64,000 nucleotides of DNA from Pseudocoprococcus catus. Its GTDB lineage: Bacteria > Bacillota > Clostridia > Lachnospirales > Lachnospiraceae. The stretch is from assembly GCF_019734885.1 (NCBI RefSeq), contig NZ_JAAXCM010000005.1, positions 96,856 to 160,855 on the forward strand. Direction: 5' to 3'. Positions within the stretch are counted from its first letter, which is position 1, and the number at the start of each line of letters is the position of its first letter. The notes beneath the pieces were generated by a model that did not search any database, was not told the DNA's origin, and saw only the letters and a list, made by a program, of their open reading frames with translations. Shown piece after piece: positions 28,411 through 36,963 of the stretch. The position numbers were made by a program, and so were the translations under genes.

Positions 28411-29607
28411 TCACTTCAATTTCTTGATTGCTTCATAATTTCTTCTGCAATAATTCCTGTCGTTAAAGTAAAAGAAGTCATCACACCGTTTCTGATATTC
28501 CTGTTTCATACAGAAATTATTCTCGGCTGTATTTTGTAAGCTCTTAATTAATGCATCCCCGTTTTCACAAATTGGGCCAAAGCCATCTTTATGGTAGTCG
28601 TAATAACCCTCACCCATGTGTCCTTTTCTAAACTGTTCATAATCAAACTGGTAATATAATACCGGTTTACGCATATAAGCAAAATCCATTGCTACACTTG
28701 AATAATCTGTAATCAGACATTCCGCCTCTTTCAATAATTTCTGACAATCATATTCAGGCCAGGTTGCAATGACTGCCACATCACTTAAAGACTGGAAATA
28801 CCCGGAAAATTTCTGCATATTTCTATGAAGATAAAAAACAAGTTTCATGTTTTCTCTTTCCAAAAATCCCCTGAGTCTTGAATCATGCAAAAAATGCTTC
28901 CAGGCTTTGGCAAACTCTGTTTCATTAAAGCTACTGACGGATTCCACTGAATCTGCAACAGAATGTGCAATCCATTTTCTCCATGTCGGCATAACAAGAA
29001 GAATCCGCTCTTTGCCTCTGACCTTAAAAAGATTATCATATCTGCATAATCCAAGCATCTGTACATATCCTTTAGGATACCCATATGTATCCCGTACAAA
29101 TTCATATTCTCTTGGCACAGAGCATACAAACATTCTCATTTTTGTATTTTTATAGTAGAGATAAGATAAATCATCTTTGATAATTCCATGCTGCAGAAAT
29201 ACTCTTGTATTCCTGAGTATGCCTGATACTTCCAGCACATAGCAAACTGCCGCATTCGGTTTTCCGCCCTTCTGCGAACTGATATTTTTGCTTGCTGCCA
29301 GATAGTATATCCAGTGTTTCAAACTCCCATACGGAACCGTTCTTCCCAGTTTTGCCACTCTCCTATAGTCCGGTGAATGATAATTAATCGCATAAACAAC
29401 TTCCTGTTCCGAATGATGTTTGCAGATATAGCGAAATAGCCAATACGGGTTATCTCTTGCTTCCATTTCGTAATCACAGATCAGCCATAAATCCTTATGC
29501 TTTCTTTTATAAAATATTGATGGCAGCAAAGCAAACAGGAACTTAAAAATATGTATTAAGTCCCCGAATTTAACCATTTTCAATTTCTCCAATATTTTTT
29601 GTTCCAT
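28411..29607 (-). CDS. TagB/TagF-like polyol-phosphate transferase
   Basis: 398 residues, essentially just the glycerophosphotransferase fold, so closest in size to TagB primases. Motifs are LQHGIIKDDL, MPTWRKWI and TDYSSVAMDFAYMRKP. It may add the first polyol phosphate to the linkage unit before the larger TagF-like proteins extend it; this is inferred from size. ATG 29607 is chosen with AGAGGG six bases upstream; a start at 29631 has no ribosome site. Confidence 0.88.
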   Translation of the reverse strand: MEQKILEKLKMVKFGDLIHIFKFLFALLPSIFYKRKHKDLWLICDYEMEARDNPYWLFRYICKHHSEQEVVYAINYHSPDYRRVAKLGRTVPYGSLKHWIYYLAASKNISSQKGGKPNAAVCYVLEVSGILRNTRVFLQHGIIKDDLSYLYYKNTKMRMFVCSVPREYEFVRDTYGYPKGYVQMLGLCRYDNLFKVRGKERILLVMPTWRKWIAHSVADSVESVSSFNETEFAKAWKHFLHDSRLRGFLERENMKLVFYLHRNMQKFSGYFQSLSDVAVIATWPEYDCQKLLKEAECLITDYSSVAMDFAYMRKPVLYYQFDYEQFRKGHMGEGYYDYHKDGFGPICENGDALIKSLQNTAENNFCMKQEYQKRCDDFFYFNDRNYCRRNYEAIKKLK

Positions 29608-29636
29608 ATCAGTCCCTCTGCATAAATGCATTCATA

Positions 29637-30365
29637 CTACTTCATGAACTCTTTATATTCTTTCAAAATTTCTTTTGGTTCACCTATTTTAACAATTTCT
29701 CCTTCATGCATCCACATAACCCTGTCACATAATTCTTCTAATGTTTTCAGGTTATGGGATACTATAACCACCGTTCTGTTGCGCTGTGAGATCAGTGACT
29801 TCATCTTGGCATAGCTCTTTTTCTTAAACTTCTCATCACCAACACTGAGAACCTCATCAATCAGCATAATATCTGTCTCTAAAATAGCTGTTATCGAAAA
29901 AGCCAGTTTAGAATACATACCACTTGAATAAGTTCGTACCGGCATATCAATAAACTTTCCAAGGCCTGCAAAATCAATAATTTCATCCATTCGCGCCTGG
30001 ACTTCTTTTTCGCTGAATCCTAACAGCATACCAGATAACATGATATTTTCACGTCCGGTCATCTCATTCTTAAAACCGACACCAATTGCCAGAAGAGACA
30101 CAGAGTGTCCATGAAGGTCTATCGTGCCTTCATCCGCTGAAAAAATATTGGCAAGCGCACGCAAAAGCGTAGATTTACCACTGCCATTCTTACCTGTTAT
30201 ACCAAGAATTTCTCCCTGTTTGACTTCAAAACTAATACCGCGCACGGCCTCAAAAGCTTCCGTGTCAACGCCTTTTAATCTCAGCAGGCTTTTCTTAATT
30301 GAGTAAGCCTGCACACTTTTATAACGAATTTTTAAATCTTTGACTGTAATTGCATATTCTTCCAT
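29637..30365 (-). CDS. tagH: Teichoic-acid-type ABC exporter, ATPase subunit
   Basis: 242 residues. Walker A is GKNGSGKST (58-66), the signature is YSSGMYSKL, Walker B MLIDEVLSVGD, and the switch is VSHNL. Together with the N-terminal extension this is the TagH/Wzt subfamily that exports undecaprenyl-diphosphate-linked polymers. The C-terminal domain of longer TagH/Wzt proteins is absent, which argues against terminal-modification recognition. It starts one base after the tagG stop. Confidence 0.92.
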   Translation of the reverse strand: MEEYAITVKDLKIRYKSVQAYSIKKSLLRLKGVDTEAFEAVRGISFEVKQGEILGITGKNGSGKSTLLRALANIFSADEGTIDLHGHSVSLLAIGVGFKNEMTGRENIMLSGMLLGFSEKEVQARMDEIIDFAGLGKFIDMPVRTYSSGMYSKLAFSITAILETDIMLIDEVLSVGDEKFKKKSYAKMKSLISQRNRTVVIVSHNLKTLEELCDRVMWMHEGEIVKIGEPKEILKEYKEFMK

Positions 30366-30366
30366 A

Positions 30367-31146
30367 CTATATTACCTTTACATACGTATTTTCATTTTTA
30401 TAAATATTCCAGATACCAAACATAGACAATAAAAGTGAAATTCCCAACCAGATGCAAAGCCACAGCACATCAGGTTTTGTCTGATATAATACGCAGTCTC
30501 TTAAATCAGTAATTAAAAGTGCCAGCGGATTACCTTTTAGAATCAGGCTCCGGTATGGTTCTGGGAAACTGCGGATATTATAAAAAATACCGGTCAGATA
30601 AAAAACAAATCTCAGTACAATATTGATGACATTGGACATATCTTCAATAAAAACGCCCAGATGCAAAAGGATACAGCAACATCCAAATGTAAACAAAATC
30701 GTCGTGATCAAAATAGGAATCACATATATGATGTGTAAATCTACAGGTACACGATAAAAAATAAGCATTCCGACAACAATGGCCAGACATATAAGCATCT
30801 TAAAACCATTTACCATCATATCTGATATAATCAATGTGTGCTTTGGAAGATATACCTTTGAAACTATCGCCTTATTTCTCTTCACCATTCGGACAGAACT
30901 CTTTATACAGCGATTAAAGAAATCCCAAATAGCAAGACCTACAAATATATAGGCATTGTAATATAACTCTTTATGTTTAAAAATAAATCCAAATACAAAT
31001 GCATAAATCAACATAAAACAAAATGGCTCTAAAATCCACCATATCCAATTCAGATAGGAATTGGCTACCTCTGTTTTAAGCTGAGATTTTGCAGCGTAAA
31101 TGGTATATTTCCAATATTTCTTTGTATCTTTTATAAATCTGTTCAC
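30367..31146 (-). CDS. tagG: Teichoic-acid-type ABC exporter, permease subunit
   Basis: 259 residues with six predicted helices of the ABC-2 type (TagG/Wzm), including LNWIWWILEPFCFMLIYAFV near the N-terminus. It is the first gene of the operon. The start is GTG 31146: AGGAGG ends six bases upstream. A longer TTG-initiated frame at 31161 would place that ribosome site inside the coding sequence. With TagH it would carry the finished polymer across the membrane. Confidence 0.92.
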   Translation of the reverse strand: MNRFIKDTKKYWKYTIYAAKSQLKTEVANSYLNWIWWILEPFCFMLIYAFVFGFIFKHKELYYNAYIFVGLAIWDFFNRCIKSSVRMVKRNKAIVSKVYLPKHTLIISDMMVNGFKMLICLAIVVGMLIFYRVPVDLHIIYVIPILITTILFTFGCCCILLHLGVFIEDMSNVINIVLRFVFYLTGIFYNIRSFPEPYRSLILKGNPLALLITDLRDCVLYQTKPDVLWLCIWLGISLLLSMFGIWNIYKNENTYVKVI

Positions 31147-31184
31147 ATTACGCCTCCTCAATTTTACTATAAAATCCTCTGATT

Positions 31185-31213
31185 ATCATACTATATCTAC
31201 CGCTATAAATCAA
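31185..31213 (-). promoter_or_regulatory. Promoter of the tagGH operon
   Basis: Minus-strand TTGATT (31213-31208), 17 bases, TATGAT (31190-31185), about 38 bases before the GTG start of tagG and just after the upstream gene's terminator. Confidence 0.65.
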
Positions 31214-31225
31214 TATTTTTCCCTA

Positions 31226-31259
31226 AAAGAAGACGCAGACCAGATATCCGGTCTGCGTC
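31226..31259 (-). terminator. Terminator of the 31279-33876 transpeptidase gene
   Basis: Perfect 10-bp stem GACGCAGACC/GGTCTGCGTC followed on the minus strand by TTCTTTTA, 19 bases after the stop codon. Confidence 0.85.
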
Positions 31260-31278
31260 CTAGACTCATTGTGTCACT

Positions 31279-33876
31279 TTAATGACAACCTCGCTGCTTA
31301 CACTTATAAGCCATATTTGGATCTGTTGGGTCCCATGTGTGCCATTTTTCAAGTTTATATGCCGTCGGTTTGCCAAATGGTGTTCCTACACTCTCGTTAA
31401 TGATAACTTTTGTACTTAATTTGCAATTGTCATAAATCCATTTTGCATCTGCAGCTGTTAGACGAATACAGCCATGAGAACATGTTTTCCCAAGATTATT
31501 ATAGGCTCCGACACTTAAGTCATTGTTATTCTGTGACCAATAGTATACAGAGTGGAATAAATAATCTCCCTTTATCTGGGTAACCCATTGTCCCCAGGTG
31601 TCACCCATCATCCTCAGCCAGCGCCATCTGTTTGGGGTATAGAAAGTGCCTGTCGGAGTTGCCTCTCCTGTGGAACAGATCATAGCTTTCACCGGAATAA
31701 TATATCCGCGATCCCCATCCTTCGCATATATAGTTACAACATTTTTCTTTTTGTTTACCTGAATTTCATAAGATTTCTGTTTGCCAATAATACTGCTGAC
31801 ATCGTTGACCCGGGCCCCTGTTTTTTTGTCAAAGTAAAACTTGTAACCGGCATAATATACCCAGCCTGTCTTCATAGCGCCTGTCTTTTTGTCAAAATAA
31901 TAGTATTTTCCATCAATCTTATGACAACTCTTCAAAAACGCACCATCTTTGTAATAGTATTTCTGACCATTAATCGTATTCCATCCCTCTACTACAGCCA
32001 ATGGCGTTGCATCAACAGTTTTTGTCATTGCACTATACTTATGATAATCATAAACTTTTCTATAAGAGCGCACCTGAAAACCATATTTCTGTTTTGCTTT
32101 TAAGTCCTTTATTGTAAAACTTGTTCCTGTTGTGCTTCCTGCCCATTCATATTTGTTGGTTTCGTAATCATATACTAAAATACTGTAACCCTGAGCATTT
32201 TTGCCTTTATCCCATTTCAAAGTTACTGAATATCCGCCAGCAGTAGCTTTAACATTTTTTGCCTGTTCCGGCTGAAGAAGATATGGCTTTGCTTCAACAG
32301 CTTTCGTCATCGTACTGTACTTATGCTGATTATATATTTTTCTGTAGGATCGAATCTGAAAACTATATGTTCCAGGTTTTAAATTTTTTATTGTATATTT
32401 ACAGTCTTTTGTGCTTCCAAGCCATTCATAGCTCTTCGTCTCAGAATTATACATACGGATTGTATAACCCTGAGCATTCTCACCTTTATCCCACTGCAAT
32501 GTTGCAGAGCACTCTCCTGACGTTACTTTGATGTTCTCGGCCTCTCCCGGCTGCAGCAGATATACTTCTGCTTCTCTGGCTTCTGTCATGGCGCTGTATT
32601 TATGCTGATTATAAATCTTTCTGTAGGACCGAATCTGGAAACTGTATTTACCCGGTTTCAGATCCGTTAATTTAAGACTGCATTTCTGTGTACTTCCTAC
32701 CCATTCATAGCTGTTTGTATCATAATTATACATACGGACCGTATAACCCTGGGCATTTTCACCCGGATCCCAAGTCAGAGTTACAGCGCACTCACCGGCC
32801 ACTACTTTAACATTCTGTGCTTCCTGCGGCTGAAGAAGTTCTATAACAGCCTCTTCTGGCGCTGTCATTAAACTATATTTATGCTGATTATATATTTTTC
32901 TGTAGGATCGAATCTGGAAACTGTATTTACCCGGTTTCAGATCTGTCAGCTTAAGACTGCATTTCTGTGTACTTCCTACCCATTCATAGCTGTTCGTATC
33001 ATAATTATACATACGAACTGTATAACCCTGAGCATTTATGCCTTTATTCCAGGTCAAAGTCACTTCACATTCTCCCGGCACAACTTTCACATCTTCTGCC
33101 TGTTCCGGACTCAGAATATAAGGAAGGACTTTTGCATCTTCAAAGTCAGTAAAACTACTGTAAACGTCTTTTCCATCAACAGACCGTCTGGCTCGGATCT
33201 GATAATAGTATTCCTGATCAGGAACAAGATCTGTTACCTTGTACTTCTGCTCTTTGGTTGATCCAATCCTGGTTCTCTCATTTGTTGCCGGATCATACTG
33301 ATAAACAATATATTCTTCTGCATTTTTGACAGCATTCCAGCTTAATACAGACTCACATTCTCCTGCTACTGCCTTTACTCCCTGAATGTCTTCCGGACCG
33401 ATTTGCGCAATTTCAGTATACTCATTGGAATATGGACTCTTCTCATCCCCTGAAACTGCACATACCCTGTATGTATATTTCTTTCCGGACTCTAATGAAC
33501 TATCTGTATAATAATTATCAGAAATTCTGGCAAGCAGTTCCCATTCATCATCAGTTCCTGCTTTCCGTTCAACTTCATATTCTGAAATACCGTCTATTTT
33601 CTCCCAAGACAATATAAAGCCTAAATTTTGAAGCTCACCTGCCAGCACAGGTGCTTCTATTTTTGAATCACTTTCCTGAATAACTTCCTGCTCTATTTCT
33701 AATGTTTCTAAAAAAGTTTCCGACTCAGATAGAGCCATACTCTCAGCACTCTCGGAAACCATGACTGTCTCTTCTGCACCTGATACTGTCTCTCCAACAG
33801 AAGCTGATACCGGCATTGCAAAATCAGCAACCATCATAGACAACACCAATAGCCCTGCCATCCATCTCTTTTTCAT
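31279..33876 (-). CDS. Secreted L,D-transpeptidase with six FnIII-like repeats and cell-wall-binding repeats
   Basis: 865 residues, paralogue of the 17978-20827 product. Order: signal peptide, Ser/Glu-rich linker, about six FnIII-like domains, two to three choline-binding-like repeats (GWNTINGQKYYY, HKIDGKYYYF, GWVYYAGYKFYF), and a YkuD domain with TPTGTFYTP and catalytic CSHGCIRLT. The tail has a Cys pair (KCKQRGC). The wall-binding repeats replace the SH3-like region of the paralogue. ATG 33876 follows TAGGAGTGAAATT; a 10-residue longer start has no support. It acts at the outer face on peptidoglycan. Confidence 0.93.
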   Translation of the reverse strand: MKKRWMAGLLVLSMMVADFAMPVSASVGETVSGAEETVMVSESAESMALSESETFLETLEIEQEVIQESDSKIEAPVLAGELQNLGFILSWEKIDGISEYEVERKAGTDDEWELLARISDNYYTDSSLESGKKYTYRVCAVSGDEKSPYSNEYTEIAQIGPEDIQGVKAVAGECESVLSWNAVKNAEEYIVYQYDPATNERTRIGSTKEQKYKVTDLVPDQEYYYQIRARRSVDGKDVYSSFTDFEDAKVLPYILSPEQAEDVKVVPGECEVTLTWNKGINAQGYTVRMYNYDTNSYEWVGSTQKCSLKLTDLKPGKYSFQIRSYRKIYNQHKYSLMTAPEEAVIELLQPQEAQNVKVVAGECAVTLTWDPGENAQGYTVRMYNYDTNSYEWVGSTQKCSLKLTDLKPGKYSFQIRSYRKIYNQHKYSAMTEAREAEVYLLQPGEAENIKVTSGECSATLQWDKGENAQGYTIRMYNSETKSYEWLGSTKDCKYTIKNLKPGTYSFQIRSYRKIYNQHKYSTMTKAVEAKPYLLQPEQAKNVKATAGGYSVTLKWDKGKNAQGYSILVYDYETNKYEWAGSTTGTSFTIKDLKAKQKYGFQVRSYRKVYDYHKYSAMTKTVDATPLAVVEGWNTINGQKYYYKDGAFLKSCHKIDGKYYYFDKKTGAMKTGWVYYAGYKFYFDKKTGARVNDVSSIIGKQKSYEIQVNKKKNVVTIYAKDGDRGYIIPVKAMICSTGEATPTGTFYTPNRWRWLRMMGDTWGQWVTQIKGDYLFHSVYYWSQNNNDLSVGAYNNLGKTCSHGCIRLTAADAKWIYDNCKLSTKVIINESVGTPFGKPTAYKLEKWHTWDPTDPNMAYKCKQRGCH
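32260..33100 (-). repeat. Tandem FnIII coding repeats
   Basis: Three successive units of roughly 275 bases encoding very similar domains (shared TVRMYNYDTNSYEWVGSTQ and SFQIRSYRKIYNQHKYS). The two units nearest the gene start (32550-32820 and 32830-33100) are almost identical. Confidence 0.85.
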
Positions 33877-33929
33877 AATTTCACTCCTAATCTCAATTCT
33901 CTTCAAACATGTTTCATATTGATTATTTC

Positions 33930-33958
33930 ATTATACAAATTTTACTTTCAAGAAACAA
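33930..33958 (-). promoter_or_regulatory. Promoter of the 31279-33876 transpeptidase gene
   Basis: Minus-strand TTGTTT (33958-33953), 17 bases, perfect TATAAT (33935-33930), 54 bases before the ATG. Confidence 0.7.
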
Positions 33959-33974
33959 GTACTGCTAAATACTT

Positions 33975-35072
33975 TTATATAATTTTTTTCAATCCGGGAA
34001 TCTGCTTCATGATCAATGTAATGATTGTTCCCGCTCCCCACGCACAGAGTACCCATACCATACACGCAGGGAAAATATGTATATGTACTTTCAAACTTTC
34101 AAACATCGGTTTTAACTGATTTCTCATAATATTTTCAATCAGCATAACACCAAATGTAGCACCGCCCAATGCAGATAATATCTTCGTCATTCGATTTGAA
34201 ATTCGGATATGATCAAACCAAAAGCGCATCGTATAGAAAACCGCACACGTCGGAAAAATACTTAAACTATTATGGAACATCTGCGCATCTTTTTCCAAGG
34301 CAGATCCCGTCTGCGCAATCTGAAACTTTGTCATAAAGCATGAAATTGCAATGGCAATGCCCCCGACAAAAAGAAAAATAAGTGCTTTTTTTATTGTCAT
34401 GCTTTCCTTTTTAATGACTTTTCCAAAATAATAGCCCGCAATAAAGTAAACAACATTCATACTCAGTAAATTTTCAAAAACACGACTATTCAGTGTCCAC
34501 TGCCCCTTACCAGCTAAATACTGCACGATTGGAATAGCACCATTGGCCAAAATACTTATGGTAAATAAATATTTATAGTCTTTCTCTTCCATATTGGCTA
34601 TCAACTTCCTAAGAACAGGCAAAACAATTAAAATGCCTATGTAAGCATAAATATACCAATAGGCCGTCGCCCATTTGTTTGTATACAGCCTGTTTAAAAA
34701 ATATACAATCCCCCCTATATCGCTTTGTCCTAAAAACAACAAATTGTATAAATACTGAATAAAAGAAAATACTGCCAGTACAATGACCATCCTTAAAACT
34801 CTTTTTCTGTAAACAGTTTTTATCGGCTCCTCTTTGCCTAGTAGCAATGATCCTGAAATCATCCAAAACAACGGCACTGCAATTTTACATGCAATCGAAC
34901 AAAACAAATATACCGGTGTCCAAATCGATTTTCCTGATACCGAAAACAAAAAAAAGCCATTGTTCCCTGTATGATTAAAAATAACCAGAATAATTGCCAT
35001 TATCCGTAATACTTCTAAATAAACCTGCTTTCCTTTTGCCGCATATTTTCCTTCTTTCAAAATAGTCTTCAT
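33975..35072 (-). CDS. Membrane acyltransferase family 3 (O-acetyltransferase-like)
   Basis: 365 residues, about ten hydrophobic helices. The N-terminal signature VYLEVLRIMAIILVIFNHTG holds the conserved Arg and His of acyltransferase-3 (OafA/WecH) proteins, and PLFWMISGSLLL is the second conserved segment. Such proteins acetylate glycans or exopolysaccharide on or across the membrane. No other gene shares its transcript. Three ATGs four bases apart (35080, 35076, 35072) follow GAGAGG; only 35072 is in frame. Confidence 0.88.
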   Translation of the reverse strand: MKTILKEGKYAAKGKQVYLEVLRIMAIILVIFNHTGNNGFFLFSVSGKSIWTPVYLFCSIACKIAVPLFWMISGSLLLGKEEPIKTVYRKRVLRMVIVLAVFSFIQYLYNLLFLGQSDIGGIVYFLNRLYTNKWATAYWYIYAYIGILIVLPVLRKLIANMEEKDYKYLFTISILANGAIPIVQYLAGKGQWTLNSRVFENLLSMNVVYFIAGYYFGKVIKKESMTIKKALIFLFVGGIAIAISCFMTKFQIAQTGSALEKDAQMFHNSLSIFPTCAVFYTMRFWFDHIRISNRMTKILSALGGATFGVMLIENIMRNQLKPMFESLKVHIHIFPACMVWVLCAWGAGTIITLIMKQIPGLKKII

Positions 35073-35202
35073 TCATTCATTCCTCTCACCGACTGCGTCC
35101 ATATTTTTCAAAAGCATCTTACTGCTCACACTAAATTATACCCATATGTTCTCATAAGAGCAACCTTTTTCATTGTTTTAACTTTTGGCGATGTTTATAT
35201 TA

Positions 35203-35211
35203 TGTTATAAT
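35203..35211 (+). promoter_or_regulatory. Extended -10 promoter of the phosphatase gene
   Basis: TGTTATAAT (TGnTATAAT form) 22 bases before the start codon at 35234. No good -35 box at the right distance. Confidence 0.55.
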
Positions 35212-35233
35212 AAAAATAAAAAGAGGTATTTAT

Positions 35234-36004
35234 ATGATCGATATCCACAATCATCTTCTGCCGTTTATTGATGACGGTTCTCCTACTCTTGATAACAGCC
35301 TTGATATGGCCGAAATTGCCGCCGCAAGCGGTGTCGACACAGTTATTCTTACACCTCACTGCAATATCCCTGATTACTTCGATAACTATTATACACCAGA
35401 GTTGATGGCCGCTTTTCGCAACTTGCAGTCCGCCATTCAAAAAGCTGGTATTTCTCTTCAGGTTCTTCTGGGAATGGAAGTCTTTACTACAGACAATATT
35501 GCTTCTTTGATCCATAACCAACAGCTCATTGGACTAAATTTTTCAGATTATCTGCTGGTTGAATTTGATTTTTCAGCACCGCCTAAATGGATGACTGACA
35601 AATTGCAGGATATCCGCCATACCGGCAAAATTCCCATCATTGCACATCCCGAACGTTATAACTGCATCCAGGATGCTCCCTGGCTGGTGGAAAACTGGCT
35701 GAAAGCCGGATGTCTGCTTCAATGCAATAAAGGCAGTTTTCTCGGGGACTTTGGCCGTCACGCTGAAATTGCCGCCCACTTTCTGCTTGAGCACCGAATG
35801 GTTTCTTTTATTGCCAGCGATGCTCATAGGGCAATTGTACGTACCCCGCAGATGCAGGAAATCTTCCGATATATTTCTCTCAAGTTTTCTGATGAAACAG
35901 CCCATCGTCTGATGCTGTATAATCCAATGCATATCTGTCGGAACATCCCCCTTCCCACACCGGATTTTATTCCATATATGCCTGTATCCTACTGGGAATT
36001 ATAA
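35234..36004 (+). CDS. Tyrosine-protein phosphatase of the CpsB/YwqE (PHP) type
   Basis: 256 residues. MIDIHNHLLPFIDDG supplies the HxH metal site at the N-terminus; TPHCN, the Glu in GMEVFT, IAHPERY and the C-terminal SDAHR complete the PHP trinuclear metal centre. CpsB/YwqE enzymes dephosphorylate the tyrosine kinase that controls capsule/exopolysaccharide chain length. No partner BY-kinase lies in the window. It is monocistronic, with its own promoter and terminator, beside envelope genes. Confidence 0.9.
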   Translation: MIDIHNHLLPFIDDGSPTLDNSLDMAEIAAASGVDTVILTPHCNIPDYFDNYYTPELMAAFRNLQSAIQKAGISLQVLLGMEVFTTDNIASLIHNQQLIGLNFSDYLLVEFDFSAPPKWMTDKLQDIRHTGKIPIIAHPERYNCIQDAPWLVENWLKAGCLLQCNKGSFLGDFGRHAEIAAHFLLEHRMVSFIASDAHRAIVRTPQMQEIFRYISLKFSDETAHRLMLYNPMHICRNIPLPTPDFIPYMPVSYWEL

Positions 36005-36009
36005 ACTGC

Positions 36010-36048
36010 AAAAAGACAGCATGTCAAACACGCTGTCTTTTATATTTT
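36010..36048. terminator. Bidirectional terminator
   Basis: AAAAGACAGC/GCTGTCTTTT hairpin between the convergent phosphatase and larE genes, followed by TATATTTTT on the plus strand and by a T-run on the minus strand. Confidence 0.87.
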
Positions 36049-36054
36049 TATCTG

Positions 36055-36864
36055 TTATTTCACGATATGTACATCCATGCTGCCGGAACGAAAGCCTTCA
36101 GCATCTAATGTAATATAAGCAAAGCCAAGCTCCTTCATTTTAGCCGTAATCTGATCAGACATCGCGATAAAATCGGCAAAACGTTCCTTTTCTATCTCAA
36201 TACGCAGAATATCACCATGTACACGGAGACGGACAATCGGAAATCCCTGCTCTTTCATCCACTGTTCACCTGCATCTACTCTTTCCAGCAATTCAAATGA
36301 AATCGGTGTGCCATACGGCAATCTTGTAGCCAGACAAGGGGATGATGGACGGCTGGCACAAGAAAGTCCCATATCCGCCGCAATTTCACGCACCTGGGCT
36401 TTTGTGATACCCAGTTCTGCCAGTGGGCTTAAAACCCCCAGTTCTTTGACAGCCTTTGTTCCCGGCCGATAGACATGAAGGTCATCGGCATTATTACCCT
36501 CCATAATCGTATCAATGCCTTTTTCAGCCGCAAATGCCAGTAAATTCTGAAACAGATATTTTTTGCAGAGATAACATCTGTTTTCCGGATTGTTGAGCAT
36601 TTCCTCATTATCCAGCTCATTGACATAAATCACATGATGGATGGCTCCCGCCTCTTTGGCAACTCTCTGGGCCTGAGGCAGGTCCGCCTTCGGATGAAGC
36701 TTTGTTTCAAATGTTACTGCATAAACACTTTTACCATTGGCCGCTGCCGCCTCACAGGCTGCTCTTAAGATAACTGAACTGTCCACGCCCCCTGAAAAAG
36801 CGACACACAGATCTTTATCTCCCAATTCTTTCATATAGTTCACTAAACGTGTTCTGATTTCCAT
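36055..36864 (-). CDS. larE: LarE, sulfur insertase for the nickel-pincer cofactor
   Basis: ATP-pyrophosphatase family enzyme that thiolates the pyridinium carboxylates during nickel-pincer nucleotide synthesis. The 269 residues have the PP-loop SGGVDSS (24-30) and four notable cysteines: C97 and C100 (RCYLCKKY), C169 and C177 (SRPSSPCLATR). C177 corresponds in place to the sacrificial Cys176 of Lactiplantibacillus plantarum LarE. The additional CxxC raises the possibility of the iron-sulfur-dependent, non-sacrificial LarE type. ATG 36864 follows GAGGGGAATCAGAC. It is the third gene of larB-larC-larE. Confidence 0.93.
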   Translation of the reverse strand: MEIRTRLVNYMKELGDKDLCVAFSGGVDSSVILRAACEAAAANGKSVYAVTFETKLHPKADLPQAQRVAKEAGAIHHVIYVNELDNEEMLNNPENRCYLCKKYLFQNLLAFAAEKGIDTIMEGNNADDLHVYRPGTKAVKELGVLSPLAELGITKAQVREIAADMGLSCASRPSSPCLATRLPYGTPISFELLERVDAGEQWMKEQGFPIVRLRVHGDILRIEIEKERFADFIAMSDQITAKMKELGFAYITLDAEGFRSGSMDVHIVK

Positions 36865-36963
36865 GTCTGATTCCCCTCTTTTATGGCTCCCATTCGATGC
36901 CTATTAGACATTTTCATTGAATACTTATGTAACTATTCAAACTTCTCCTTGCTTTGCCACCCC

